Assembly: GCA_036491235.1 (NCBI GenBank)
Contig: DASXCK010000367.1
Location: 1 to 6,819 of the forward strand
DNA length: 6,819 nt
Source of the DNA: JAVDCA01 sp036491235
GTDB taxonomy: Bacteria > Pseudomonadota > Alphaproteobacteria > Rhizobiales > Xanthobacteraceae
Direction: 5' to 3'
Part shown: piece by piece, positions 1 to 5,764 of the stretch
How the letters are laid out: every line of letters starts with the position of its first letter
Numbering within the stretch: the first letter of the stretch is position 1
Notes under the pieces: generated by a model
Seen by the model: the letters and a program-made list of their open reading frames with translations, nothing else
Told to the model about the DNA's origin: nothing
The model's database searches: none
Translations under genes and position numbers: made by a program

Positions 1-785
1 CGGATGGCGCCGGCCGTGCGCTCGCGCGCGCGCAGCTCGAGCACTTGTCCGAGCAGCACCAGCACGGTGATCACCGCCGCCGCTTCGAAGTAGACCGCGA
101 CCGCCCCATCATGACCGCGGAACGCGGCCGGAAAGACGCCCGGCGCGAAGGCGGCGGCGACGCTGTAGAGGTAGGCGACGCCGGTGCCGAGCGCGATCAG
201 CGTGAACATGTTGAGGTGGCGGGTGACGAGCGACCGCGCGCCGCGTGCGAGGAATGGCCAGCCGGCCCACAGCACGACCGGCGTCGCCAGGGCGAATTGC
301 CCGAGGTTCGACACGGCCGGGTTGAGGAACGCGTGGCCGCCGGCGAGATGCGCGCTCATATCGAGGGCGACGACGGGCGCCGCGATCAAAAGCCCGATCC
401 AGAAGCGCCGCGTCATGTCGGCGAGCTCCGGATTCGGCGCGGCCTCGGCGGTGGCGACCTCGGGCTCGAGCCCCATGCCGCAGATCGGGCAGGCTCCCGG
501 TCCGACTTGCCGAACGTCGGGATGCATCGGGCATATGTAGATGGCGCCGGCCGGCGCCGGAGGCGGGGACGGCGCCAGGTGCCTTGCGGGATCGCTCTCG
601 AACTTGGCGCGGCAGCCGGCGCAGCAGAAATAATAAGCGTTGCCGCCGTGCTCGGTACGGTGCTTCGCGGTCGCCGGGTCGACCGTCATTCCACATACCG
701 GGTCCTTGGCCCGATGCGCGTCGGGGCCGTCGCCGGCGGGACTGGCGCGCGCGACGTGATGATGATGCGTGTGGTCCATGGCCAT
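1..785 (-). CDS. copA: Copper-translocating P1B-type ATPase, N-terminal part (gene continues past the left edge)
   Basis: Cu(I)-exporting ATPase of the inner membrane; the visible 261 residues are the metal-sensing N-terminus and first membrane helices. Residues 1-10 are His-rich. Residues 28-70 form a YHS domain (DPVCGM, then YYFCCAGC). Residues 83-108 form a heavy-metal-binding domain with the paired motifs CPMHP and CPICGM. Four hydrophobic segments follow at about 125-145, 160-178, 193-213 and 230-251, matching MA, MB, M1 and M2. The catalytic CPC, DKTGT and ATP-binding domains lie outside the window. I chose ATG at 785 because AGGTG stands 10-11 nt upstream; ATG at 779 is the alternative. 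It is divergent from the csoR-type gene at 825 with a shared operator between, so copper-induced derepression is expected. The YHS plus HMBD arrangement is typical of CopA/SilP-like pumps, so silver transport is possible, but copper is likelier given the regulator. Confidence 0.93.
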   Translation of the reverse strand, partial: MAMDHTHHHHVARASPAGDGPDAHRAKDPVCGMTVDPATAKHRTEHGGNAYYFCCAGCRAKFESDPARHLAPSPPPAPAGAIYICPMHPDVRQVGPGACPICGMGLEPEVATAEAAPNPELADMTRRFWIGLLIAAPVVALDMSAHLAGGHAFLNPAVSNLGQFALATPVVLWAGWPFLARGARSLVTRHLNMFTLIALGTGVAYLYSVAAAFAPGVFPAAFRGHDGAVAVYFEAAAVITVLVLLGQVLELRARERTAGAI

Positions 786-789
786 GACA

Positions 790-823
790 TTGACACCTAT
801 ACCCAGTAGGGGTATGTACGCAA
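790..823. promoter_or_regulatory. Nested divergent promoters of csoR (+) and copA (-)
   Basis: On the plus strand, TTGACA at 790-795 is followed after 17 nt by TATGTA at 813-818; the predicted start of transcription falls at about 825, the A of the csoR start codon. On the minus strand, TTGCGT (823-818) is followed after 16 nt by TATAGG (801-796), predicting a start only a few bases before the copA ATG at 785. The plus -35 box is perfect; both -10 boxes are weak. Both gene starts would be leaderless or nearly so, which fits the absence of a well-spaced Shine-Dalgarno for csoR. Inferred from sequence only. Confidence 0.45.
799..815. promoter_or_regulatory. Candidate CsoR operator (inverted repeat)
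   Basis: A perfect 6-bp inverted repeat, ATACCC-AGTAG-GGGTAT, lies in the 39-bp gap between the divergent copA and csoR-type genes. G/C-tract pseudo-palindromes flanked by TA are the known binding sites of CsoR/RcnR-family repressors. It sits inside the spacer of candidate promoters in both directions, so one bound repressor tetramer could silence both genes. The assignment as CsoR site is inference from position and form. Confidence 0.75.
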
Positions 824-824
824 C

Positions 825-1100
825 ATGCAGCGCGACGCCAAGAGCTCCTGTCTCAAGCGGCTCGGCCGGATCGAAGGCCAGGTGCGCGGCCTCGCCCGCA
901 TGGTCGAGGACGACCGCTACTGCATCGATGTCGTGACGCAGATATCGGCCGTGCGCGCCGCTTTGCGCCGCCTCGAAGAGGAGATCCTGCGCGACCACGT
1001 CGGCCACTGCGTCGAGCACGCGATCGCGGCCGGCAACAAGGCGGATCAGCGTCGCAAGGTCGCCGAGCTGATGGACGTGATCGGCCGCGCGGACCGGTAG
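825..1100 (+). CDS. csoR: CsoR-family copper(I)-sensing transcriptional repressor
   Basis: A 91-residue all-helical repressor of the CsoR/RcnR family (DUF156). These proteins bind operator DNA as tetramers and release it when Cu(I) binds between subunits. The family N-terminal signature LKRLGRIEGQVRGL is at 10-23. The Cu(I) ligand triad is intact: Cys33 in RYCIDVV, His58 and Cys62 in DHVGHC. The spacing (25 and 4 residues) equals the C-H-C set of Mycobacterium tuberculosis CsoR (36/61/65) and differs from the N-terminal-His plus C-H-H set of Ni/Co-sensing RcnR. The gene is divergent from copA, sharing its operator, so it most likely represses both itself and the pump. The only purine-rich upstream sequence (AGGGG, 808-812) is 12 nt away and inside the operator; a leaderless mRNA starting at the ATG is plausible. 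The stop lies 15 bp from the convergent dehydrogenase stop. Confidence 0.93.
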   Translation: MQRDAKSSCLKRLGRIEGQVRGLARMVEDDRYCIDVVTQISAVRAALRRLEEEILRDHVGHCVEHAIAAGNKADQRRKVAELMDVIGRADR

Positions 1101-1115
1101 AGGTCGCGTTTCAAA

Positions 1116-2054
1116 TCATTCGCTGGCCTGCGCGCGCTTGTGGGCCTTGAGCGCCGCGAGCCGGCGGTCGCGCCAGCGCATGCGGGCGGCAATCTCGGCC
1201 GTGCTCGGCGTCTTTCCCCACAGCGCGAGCAGGCGGGCGAGCGGTTCGCCCTGGTAGACCGCCGGATCCGCCGCGCTGAGCCGCGCGAGGCTCGGGCCGT
1301 AGCGCGCGCAATAGTCCGGCGTGCCGCCCGGCGCGTTGAGCTCGATCGTCTCGAACGGGCCCATGAACGACCAGCGCATACCGAGGCCATCCCGGATGGT
1401 CTTGTCGAGGTCCTGTGGCGTCACGTAGCCGCCCTCGACGAGGCGGAACGCCTCCGACAGCAGTACGGCCTGCAGCCGGTTGAGGATGAAGCCGTCGATC
1501 TCCTTCTGCACCACGATCGGGACCTGTCCGGCCGCCTCGTAGGTCGCCTTGGCGGCCGCGATCGTCTCCGGCGCGGTCCACGGCGCGCCCACGAGTTCGA
1601 CCACGGGCACGAGATGCGGCGGGTTGACGGGATGCGCCACGAGACAGCGATGGCGCCCTTTCAGCGGCTCGGTGAACAAGCTCGCCACGATGGTCGAAGT
1701 CGAGGAGGCGAGGATCGCGCCCGGCGCCGCGAGCCGGTCGAGCTCGGCAAAGATCGCGCGCTTCATCTCGGCGGTCTCCGGCGTGTTCTCCTGCACGTGG
1801 CCGGCGCCGGCGAGCGCATCGGCGAGGTCGCGCGCGGCGCGCACACGCCGGGCGGCGCCGGCCGGATCGGCGACGAGCCCGTTATCGGCGAGCTCGCGCA
1901 GGCCGTCGGCGACGAGCCCGCGCGCCGTCTCGGCCGCGCCCGGCACCGAATCGAACAACGCCACCTCGTAGCCGCCGCCCGCGAACACGGTCGCCCAGGC
2001 ACGGCCGATCAGGCCAGATCCGACGATGGCGACGCATTTGTTGTCTGCAGGCAC
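1116..2054 (-). CDS. NAD-dependent 3-hydroxyacyl-CoA dehydrogenase-family protein, lambda-crystallin / L-gulonate 3-dehydrogenase type
   Basis: A cytosolic oxidoreductase of 312 residues, the usual length of lambda-crystallin-type enzymes, which oxidise small 3-hydroxy acids such as L-gulonate. The N-terminal Rossmann fold has GSGLIG at 12-17, and Asp35 ends strand 2, favouring NAD over NADP. The catalytic region has SSTS at 117-120, His141 in HPVNPP and Glu153 in PVVELV, the 12-residue His-Glu spacing of 3-hydroxyacyl-CoA dehydrogenases. Asn192 (NRLQ) and the C-terminal stretch around GLGMR...GPFETIELN resemble human CRYL1. I prefer the GTG start at 2054 because GGAGGAG lies 6 nt upstream; the frame stays open to a TTG at 2084, but that choice would place the Shine-Dalgarno inside the gene. 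It stands alone in its orientation, and no pathway partner is visible. L-carnitine dehydrogenase or a 3-hydroxybutyryl-CoA role cannot be excluded from sequence. Confidence 0.88.
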   Translation of the reverse strand: MPADNKCVAIVGSGLIGRAWATVFAGGGYEVALFDSVPGAAETARGLVADGLRELADNGLVADPAGAARRVRAARDLADALAGAGHVQENTPETAEMKRAIFAELDRLAAPGAILASSTSTIVASLFTEPLKGRHRCLVAHPVNPPHLVPVVELVGAPWTAPETIAAAKATYEAAGQVPIVVQKEIDGFILNRLQAVLLSEAFRLVEGGYVTPQDLDKTIRDGLGMRWSFMGPFETIELNAPGGTPDYCARYGPSLARLSAADPAVYQGEPLARLLALWGKTPSTAEIAARMRWRDRRLAALKAHKRAQASE

Positions 2055-2279
2055 GACGATCTCCTCCGGACCATGTCGCCGCAAGCATCCATGAGGGGCG
2101 ACGCGAAGTCATCTACAAATCCCGCGATGTGATCAGGTGCGGGCCCTAGCCATCAGGGGCTTCTTTCAGCACTCAACAGGATTCCCCGCAGGGATGACGT
2201 GCTTCGGTTGCACGGACGTGATTTATTTGGACCGGGGAGCGACGGCGAAAAGCGATTCTCGTGATAAGCCCGGACCGCC

Positions 2280-2284
2280 GGAGG
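2280..2284 (+). promoter_or_regulatory. Ribosome binding site of the Sel1-repeat gene
   Basis: GGAGG, extended by two more G, lies 4 nt before the ATG at 2289 and fixes the start of the signal-peptide-bearing reading frame. Confidence 0.7.
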
Positions 2285-2288
2285 GGTA

Positions 2289-3074
2289 ATGAAGAGATCT
2301 CATTTTATTTTTATCGCGATATGCGCCTGCGCGTCCGGCGTAGCCCGGGCCGACGACAGCTCTACGCTGACAAGCATTTGCGATCAGGCGGCGGCGAGCC
2401 CTTTTGATACGACAAGGCCCGCGGGTGTTGCGGGCGTCGCGCCCGACAAGATCGATACGAAGATCGCGGTCCCGGCCTGTGAGGCGGCCGTAAAGGCTGC
2501 GCCGAACGATCCGCGCATCGCATATCAGTTGGGGCGGGCGTATTTTGCGGCGAAGGCCTACGAGTCCGCCCGCGCGCAGTACGAAAGAGCCGACGCGGCG
2601 GGTTTTGCGCCCGCGGCGTTCAATCTCGCAGCCATTTATCACGAGGGTCTTGGTGTGCCCGTCGATCCTCAGCGCAGCATCGCGCTGGTGCGGCGGGCGG
2701 CCGATGGTGGACTCCCGCTCGCCATGAATGCGCTTGGTTATCGTTACACCCAGGCGGACGGCGTCGCCAAAGACCTTAGCGAGGCACGAAGATGGTTTCA
2801 GAAAGGCGCCGAGCTCAACGATCCCGACAGCATGAGCCGGTATGCACTCTGCTTTTGGGGAGGCCTCGGCGGGGAGAAAAACAGAGACGAAGCCCGCCGC
2901 TGGTTTCAAAAGGCCGCCGAGGCGGGATCACCCTCGGGAATGACGGATTATGGCGAAATGCTCCTCAGCGGCGAGGGCGGCGAAAAGAATGACATCGAAG
3001 CGCGGCACTGGTTCGAAAAAAGCAGCCGCGGCCGGAAACATCGGGGCCATGACCGACTACGCCATCACGCTTGA
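2289..3074 (+). CDS. Exported Sel1-repeat protein, N-terminal part of a frameshifted gene
   Basis: The first half of a Sel1-like repeat (SLR) protein; such alpha-helical solenoids bind partner proteins, often in the periplasm. Residues 1-21 form a clear signal peptide (basic start, hydrophobic core, cleavage after A-R-A), so the product is exported. Residues 72-122 form a TPR/Sel1-like helix pair, then 36-residue Sel1 units begin at residue 123 with motifs such as EARRWFQKAAEAG. True repeat sequence ends at W-F-E-K (about 3020); the last ~18 residues, up to the stop at 3074, are out-of-frame translation. The cause is an extra A in a run of six at 3016-3021. Deleting one A gives W-F-E-K-A-A-A-A-G-N, exactly in register with the downstream frame. 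A real indel, a sequencing error or RNA polymerase slippage on A6 are the options. As it stands the product is a truncated 261-residue protein. Confidence 0.85.
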   Translation: MKRSHFIFIAICACASGVARADDSSTLTSICDQAAASPFDTTRPAGVAGVAPDKIDTKIAVPACEAAVKAAPNDPRIAYQLGRAYFAAKAYESARAQYERADAAGFAPAAFNLAAIYHEGLGVPVDPQRSIALVRRAADGGLPLAMNALGYRYTQADGVAKDLSEARRWFQKGAELNDPDSMSRYALCFWGGLGGEKNRDEARRWFQKAAEAGSPSGMTDYGEMLLSGEGGEKNDIEARHWFEKSSRGRKHRGHDRLRHHA

Positions 3075-4476
3075 ATTCGGCACAGGCGGCGACAAAGAGC
3101 CTGTCGAAGCGCGGCGCTGGTACCAAAAGGCGGCGGAGGGTCGGAACGCTCAAGCGATGAGAAACTATGCGAGCGTGCTCGAGAGAGGTGTGGGTGGCCC
3201 GAAGGACTTGCTGGCGGCGCGGCAATGGTACGAACGGGCGGCCAAAGCCGGACATCTGCAAGGCATGTGGGAATTCGGCACGATGCTCTACAACGGCGAC
3301 GGCGGCCCGAAGGATTTTGCCGAGGCACGACGATGGTTTCAGAAGGGAGCCGATGGCGGAAGCGCTCGCGCGATGGCGCTTTATGCACAGATGCTCGTCC
3401 TGGGACAGGGAGGCGCCGCGGACATTCCGGCGGGTCGGCAATGGCTGGAGAAGAGCGCTGGACTGGAAGATGCAGTCGGGATGTCCCTGCTGGCTTCCGC
3501 CTTGAACGATGGGCTTGGTTCTCCAAAAGATTTGGTGGGAGCGCGGCACTGGTACCAAAAGGCGGCCGAGCGCGGCAATGGCTTTGCGATGATGTCCTTC
3601 GGTCAAAGGCTTCTTCGGGGACAGGGCGGACCTAAAGATCCGGTCGAAGCGCGAAAGTGGCTGCGGAAGGCCGCCGACAACGGCTTCGCTGCCGCGATGA
3701 CCGATCTCGGCTGGGCGATCGAGACCGGTCAGGGCGGGCCGGCGGATTTGGCCGAGGCCCGACGCTGGTACCAAAAGGCGGCCGAGAGCGGCGACGTGGT
3801 CGGCATGGCTAATCTAGGCAGGATGCTTTTGTCCGGCCGCGGCGGTCCGAAAGATCTCGTCGAAGCCCGACGGTGGTCCGAGAAGGCGGCCAGTGCCGGA
3901 AATGTTGCCGCCACGGCCAATATGGCTTGGCTGCTTTACGTCGGAGAAGGCGGCCCAAAAGACCTCACCGAGGCGAGGCGCTTGTGGCAAAAGGCGGCGG
4001 AGGCCGGAAATTTCGATGCAATGTACAACGTCGGCTACATGCTGGCGAACGGCGAGGGAGGTCCAAAGAATTTCGTCGAGGCGCGTCGCTGGTACCAAAA
4101 GGGCGCAGATGCCGGATATGCCGATGCCATGAACGAATTGGGTGTTTTGCTCGAAAACGGGCAGGGAGGAGCCAAGGACGTCGCCGAAGCCCGCCGCTGG
4201 TACCAGAAAGCGGGAGATGCCGGAAACAATACCGCGATGGATAACCTGGCTAACTTGTTTTACCGCGGCGACGGAGGTCCGAAGAATCTCTTCGAAGCGC
4301 GGCGCTGGTGGCAAAAATCGGCAGACGCGGGAAATGCGCGTGGCATGAATGATCTTGGCGCTGCGTTCCAAAATGGAGAAGGCGGCCCAAAGGACCTTGT
4401 TGAAGCGCGGCGCTGGTACCAAAAAGCGGCAGCCCTCGGTGATCAGACTGCCAAAGACAATTTGGCGACACTCGAT
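2655..4476 (+). repeat. Tandem 108-bp coding repeat array (Sel1 units, 16 full plus 1 partial)
   Basis: Each unit encodes 36 residues with consensus parts GPKDLxEARRWYQKAA and AGNxxAMxNLG, ending in G-x-G. Unit boundaries fall every 108 bp without a single length change, except for the one extra A in unit 4. At DNA level the segment around TGGTACCAAAA recurs nearly unchanged in several units (about 3118, 3550, 3766, 4090, 4414), pointing to duplication or gene conversion among units. Confidence 0.85.
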
Positions 4477-4623
4477 TCCCCGCGAGAGCATCGCACGTCG
4501 GCGCGCCGACGTTCCCCGGGCGGAGGATGGAAGCGCGGGTACCCGCCCGGCTACCGGTTCGTTCCCTCGTCGGGCTGCGGCTGCTTTGCCAACGGCTGCG
4601 GGTGCGGCGTGATCATGCATTGA
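2950..4623 (+). CDS. Sel1-repeat protein, C-terminal part of the same frameshifted gene, with Cys-rich tail
   Basis: This continues the preceding gene in the +1 frame. The frame is open from 2950, but the first ~24 codons are out-of-frame translation of the upstream Sel1 units; genuine sequence begins at about 3018-3022. I see no good Shine-Dalgarno before the ATG at 2950 and no signal peptide, so independent function is doubtful. It holds about 13 further 36-residue Sel1 units with core motifs GPKDLxEARRWYQKAA and AMxNLGxML. The tail after 4477 is different: a basic stretch (RTSARRRSPGG), a G/P/Y linker (KRGYPPGYRF) and a terminal SGCGCFANGCGCG with two Cys-Gly-Cys pairs. Joined to the upstream part by removing one A, the protein would be 777 residues (2289-4623). 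Unit 8 is the most diverged. The partner or role is unknown; Sel1 proteins act in signalling, secretion and cell-envelope functions. Confidence 0.85.
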   Translation: MAKCSSAARAAKRMTSKRGTGSKKAAAAGNIGAMTDYAITLEFGTGGDKEPVEARRWYQKAAEGRNAQAMRNYASVLERGVGGPKDLLAARQWYERAAKAGHLQGMWEFGTMLYNGDGGPKDFAEARRWFQKGADGGSARAMALYAQMLVLGQGGAADIPAGRQWLEKSAGLEDAVGMSLLASALNDGLGSPKDLVGARHWYQKAAERGNGFAMMSFGQRLLRGQGGPKDPVEARKWLRKAADNGFAAAMTDLGWAIETGQGGPADLAEARRWYQKAAESGDVVGMANLGRMLLSGRGGPKDLVEARRWSEKAASAGNVAATANMAWLLYVGEGGPKDLTEARRLWQKAAEAGNFDAMYNVGYMLANGEGGPKNFVEARRWYQKGADAGYADAMNELGVLLENGQGGAKDVAEARRWYQKAGDAGNNTAMDNLANLFYRGDGGPKNLFEARRWWQKSADAGNARGMNDLGAAFQNGEGGPKDLVEARRWYQKAAALGDQTAKDNLATLDSPREHRTSARRRSPGGGWKRGYPPGYRFVPSSGCGCFANGCGCGVIMH

Positions 4624-4626
4624 AGG

Positions 4627-4649
4627 ACCATCGCGGAGTCGTCGATGGT
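4627..4649 (+). terminator. Weak hairpin just after the Sel1 gene
   Basis: ACCATCG (4627-4633) and CGATGGT (4643-4649) form a 7-bp stem with a 9-nt loop, starting 3 nt after the Sel1 stop codon. There is no T-run beyond TT, so it is at best a weak or factor-assisted terminator. The leftward yifB remnant ends nearby at 4686. Confidence 0.35.
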
Positions 4650-4685
4650 TGAGCGCCGCCGCGGCCACGGAATGACTGTCGCGGC

Positions 4686-5087
4686 TTATGCCGCCCGCCG
4701 CACATCGTCCGTCAGTGCGCGATAGCTCAGCGCTTCGGCGAGATGCAGGCGGCCAACCTTGTCGCTGCCGTCGAGGTCGGCGAGCGTGCGCGCGACGCGC
4801 AGCACGCGATGATAGCCGCGCGCGGTGAGCCGCATGGTGTCGGCGGCGTCGTGAATGAGCGCGAGCGAGGCCTGGTCGAGCTTGACGACCTCGTCGAGCG
4901 TCGCGCCTTGCGCGGCCGCGTTCGTGCGCACATTGGGCAGCCCGAGCGCCGTGTAGCGCTCGGCCTGGATCTGTCTGGCGCGCGCGACGCGGGCCGCGAC
5001 CTCGCGGCTGCCCTCCGCCGGCGGCGGCAGGATCAAATCCGCGGCGGTGACGGGCGAAGCAGCCGCACCGGGGGCAGACCGGCTCAC
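4686..5087 (-). pseudogene. comM: YifB/ComM family Mg-chelatase-like ATPase, C-terminal remnant
   Basis: The C-terminal domain of YifB/ComM, a AAA+ protein related to magnesium-chelatase subunit I; in naturally competent bacteria ComM drives branch migration during transformation. Family sequence starts at about P12-V-T-A-A-D-L and continues to the stop, including LTARGYHRVLRVARTLADLDG (residues 87-107, the sensor-2 region) and HLAEALSYR. The open frame begins at ATG 5087, but the first ~11 residues derive from the transposase remnant read in another frame, so this is not a natural start. The matching upstream part of the gene lies in the same orientation at 6483-6819. The roughly 150 residues that should join them, with Walker B, are absent. 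It cannot function as an ATPase. Confidence 0.85.
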
Positions 5088-5208
5088 CCTTGGTGTCCGA
5101 CCAGCGGATCAGCCGGAAGGCGTCGCCGGCTTCCTCATCCGACATGCGCGCGACGGTCGCTAAAGACAGCGACCGTGCGGCTCGGGAAAGGAGGAAGTGT
5201 TGCGACAT
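5053..5208 (-). pseudogene. IS1595-family transposase, N-terminal remnant fused to yifB
   Basis: Read leftward from ATG 5208, about 52 codons match the N-terminus of IS1595-family (ISXO2-like) transposases: MSQHFLLS at 1-8, SLSLATVARMSDEEA at 13-27, IRW at 34-36, then the zinc-ribbon half CPRCGC at 45-50. Family similarity stops around 5053, where yifB sequence begins (5041-5051 reads V-T-A-A-D in the yifB frame). The frame stays open far to the left, to 3814, but that is antisense to the Sel1 gene and meaningless. The catalytic domain and the far inverted repeat are missing, so this is a deletion scar, probably from IS-adjacent loss of both the transposase body and the middle of yifB. I could not identify terminal inverted repeats. 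Confidence 0.75.
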
Positions 5209-5235
5209 GAGGCCAACGTTTTCCGTTGGCCTCAT
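5207..5235. repeat. 12-bp perfect inverted repeat over the transposase start codon
   Basis: ATGAGGCCAACG (5207-5218) and CGTTGGCCTCAT (5224-5235) pair perfectly around a 5-nt loop. Read on the minus strand, the hairpin ends on the transposase ATG (5208). Hairpins at this place in insertion sequences can hide the start codon on read-through transcripts and so limit transposition; here that role is inferred. Its CGTTGGC half also resembles the repeats upstream of the XRE gene. Confidence 0.6.
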
Positions 5236-5258
5236 TGATAAGTGCTGAGATCGTTGGC

Positions 5259-5277
5259 GTCAACACAAATCGTTGAC
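5259..5277. promoter_or_regulatory. Candidate operator of the XRE-type regulator
   Basis: GTCAAC (5259-5264), a 7-nt spacer and GTTGAC (5272-5277) form a 19-bp perfect palindrome. It lies 37 bp before the ATG at 5314 and overlaps a possible -35 box (TTGACC 5273-5278). Related CGTTGGC copies occur at 5224 and 5252. The size and position suit a dimeric HTH repressor controlling itself; this is inference. Confidence 0.4.
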
Positions 5278-5313
5278 CTTGACGAAAATAATCTAGATCG
5301 TTACTTTCCTGGC

Positions 5314-5556
5314 ATGACGCGGGAACAGTGTCGATCGGCCCGGGCCTGGCTGGAATGGTCGCAAGATGCGCTGGCGAAGGCGGCCAGCGTCGGCGTCTCG
5401 ACCGTGCGTGACTACGAAGCCGGTCGGCGCGATCCGACTCGGAATAATCTAGCGGCAATGAAAGCTGCCCTAGAGGCGGCCGGGATCGCCTTCGTTGATG
5501 ACGGAGAAACATTGGGGATAACGGGAAAACGGGCGGTTCTAGACGCTGAATCGTGA
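5314..5556 (+). CDS. Small XRE-type helix-turn-helix transcriptional regulator
   Basis: An 80-residue Cro/C1-type DNA-binding protein, probably a dimeric repressor. MTREQCRSARAWLEWSQ at 1-17 is the first helix. ALAKAASVGVSTVRDYEAG at 19-37 is the helix-turn-helix with the usual R-D-Y-E-A-G ending of the recognition part. The tail LKAALEAAGIAFVDDGE-like region (49-65) is the short dimer-forming C-terminus common in alphaproteobacterial and phage-derived members. The frame is open back to GTG 5242, but the family normally begins MTxxQCR. Neither start has a clear Shine-Dalgarno; TTGACG (5279-5284), 17 nt, TACTTT (5302-5307) would give a leaderless mRNA from 5314. It lies inside the material that replaced the yifB core and converges on the winged-helix gene, so it may regulate the inserted block or be leftover of a mobile element. 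Confidence 0.8.
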   Translation: MTREQCRSARAWLEWSQDALAKAASVGVSTVRDYEAGRRDPTRNNLAAMKAALEAAGIAFVDDGETLGITGKRAVLDAES

Positions 5557-5562
5557 GTCTGC

Positions 5563-5641
5563 TATAAAATCGGTGGACCGGTTGGGGATTGGACCCAAGC
5601 GTCGCGGGTGGAAATCCAGCTAGCGGCACCAGCCCCGGCCC
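5563..5641. other. Structured non-coding stretch with a tRNA-like acceptor/T-arm fold
   Basis: On the minus strand, 5641-5635 (GGGCCGG) pairs with 5581-5575 (CCGGTCC) over 7 bp including one G-U. The latter directly follows a 5-bp hairpin TTGGG/CCCAA (5598-5594, 5586-5582) with the 7-nt loop TCCAATC, close to a T-loop (TTCRANY). A73-like A and C-C follow (5574-5572), then G. The 36 nt between do not give convincing D or anticodon arms, so it is not a working tRNA as I read it. On the plus strand, TATAAA (5563-5568) is a good -10 hexamer whose transcript would begin at about 5575. It could be a decayed tRNA, an attachment-site remnant or a small RNA; no family recognised. Confidence 0.3.
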
Positions 5642-5727
5642 TCCGAGAAGAACCGCCGACCGTGCTTGCGACACGGCCAGCGGCCCTAAGTGACAGCCTC
5701 ATGTTGTCATGTACCACCTACCTTTCG

Positions 5728-5745
5728 AGCCCCTGGCAGGGGGCT
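5728..5745. terminator. GC-rich hairpin between convergent genes
   Basis: AGCCCC (5728-5733) and GGGGCT (5740-5745) form a 6-bp stem with a 6-nt loop. It lies between the XRE stop (5556) and the winged-helix gene stop (5765), which converge. The T-tract is poor in either direction (TTCC on plus, none on minus), so it is a possible bidirectional terminator of modest strength. Confidence 0.4.
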
Positions 5746-5764
5746 TCCACACTTGGTTAGAGTC

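Noticed and set aside
45..809. Long rightward open frame (254 codons) opposite copA
   Set aside because: It is Arg/Gly/Asp-rich translation of the antisense of a well-supported copA N-terminus, with no domain.
2085..2112. Upstream starts (TTG 2084, ATG 2112 in another frame) for the dehydrogenase
   Set aside because: GGAGGAG lies 6 nt before GTG 2054, and the protein then has family length; the ATG at 2112 is in a different frame.
1140..2132. Rightward 330-codon open frame opposite the dehydrogenase
   Set aside because: The minus strand gives a complete enzyme with catalytic motifs; the plus frame is low-complexity Arg/Glu/Ala sequence typical of GC-rich antisense.
2143..2166. Possible terminator GCCCT...AGGGGC followed by TTCTTT
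   Set aside because: The stem is short and bulged, and no rightward gene ends before it.
2655..4476. CRISPR-like or satellite repeat array
   Set aside because: The 108-bp periodicity is fully explained by in-frame 36-residue Sel1 units.
3814..5235. Single 473-codon leftward gene
   Set aside because: Only its first ~52 codons after ATG 5208 are real (transposase remnant); the rest is yifB read out of frame and antisense Sel1 repeats.
5242..5313. Longer XRE protein from GTG 5242
   Set aside because: The extra 24 residues have no family likeness, include the palindrome, and have no Shine-Dalgarno.
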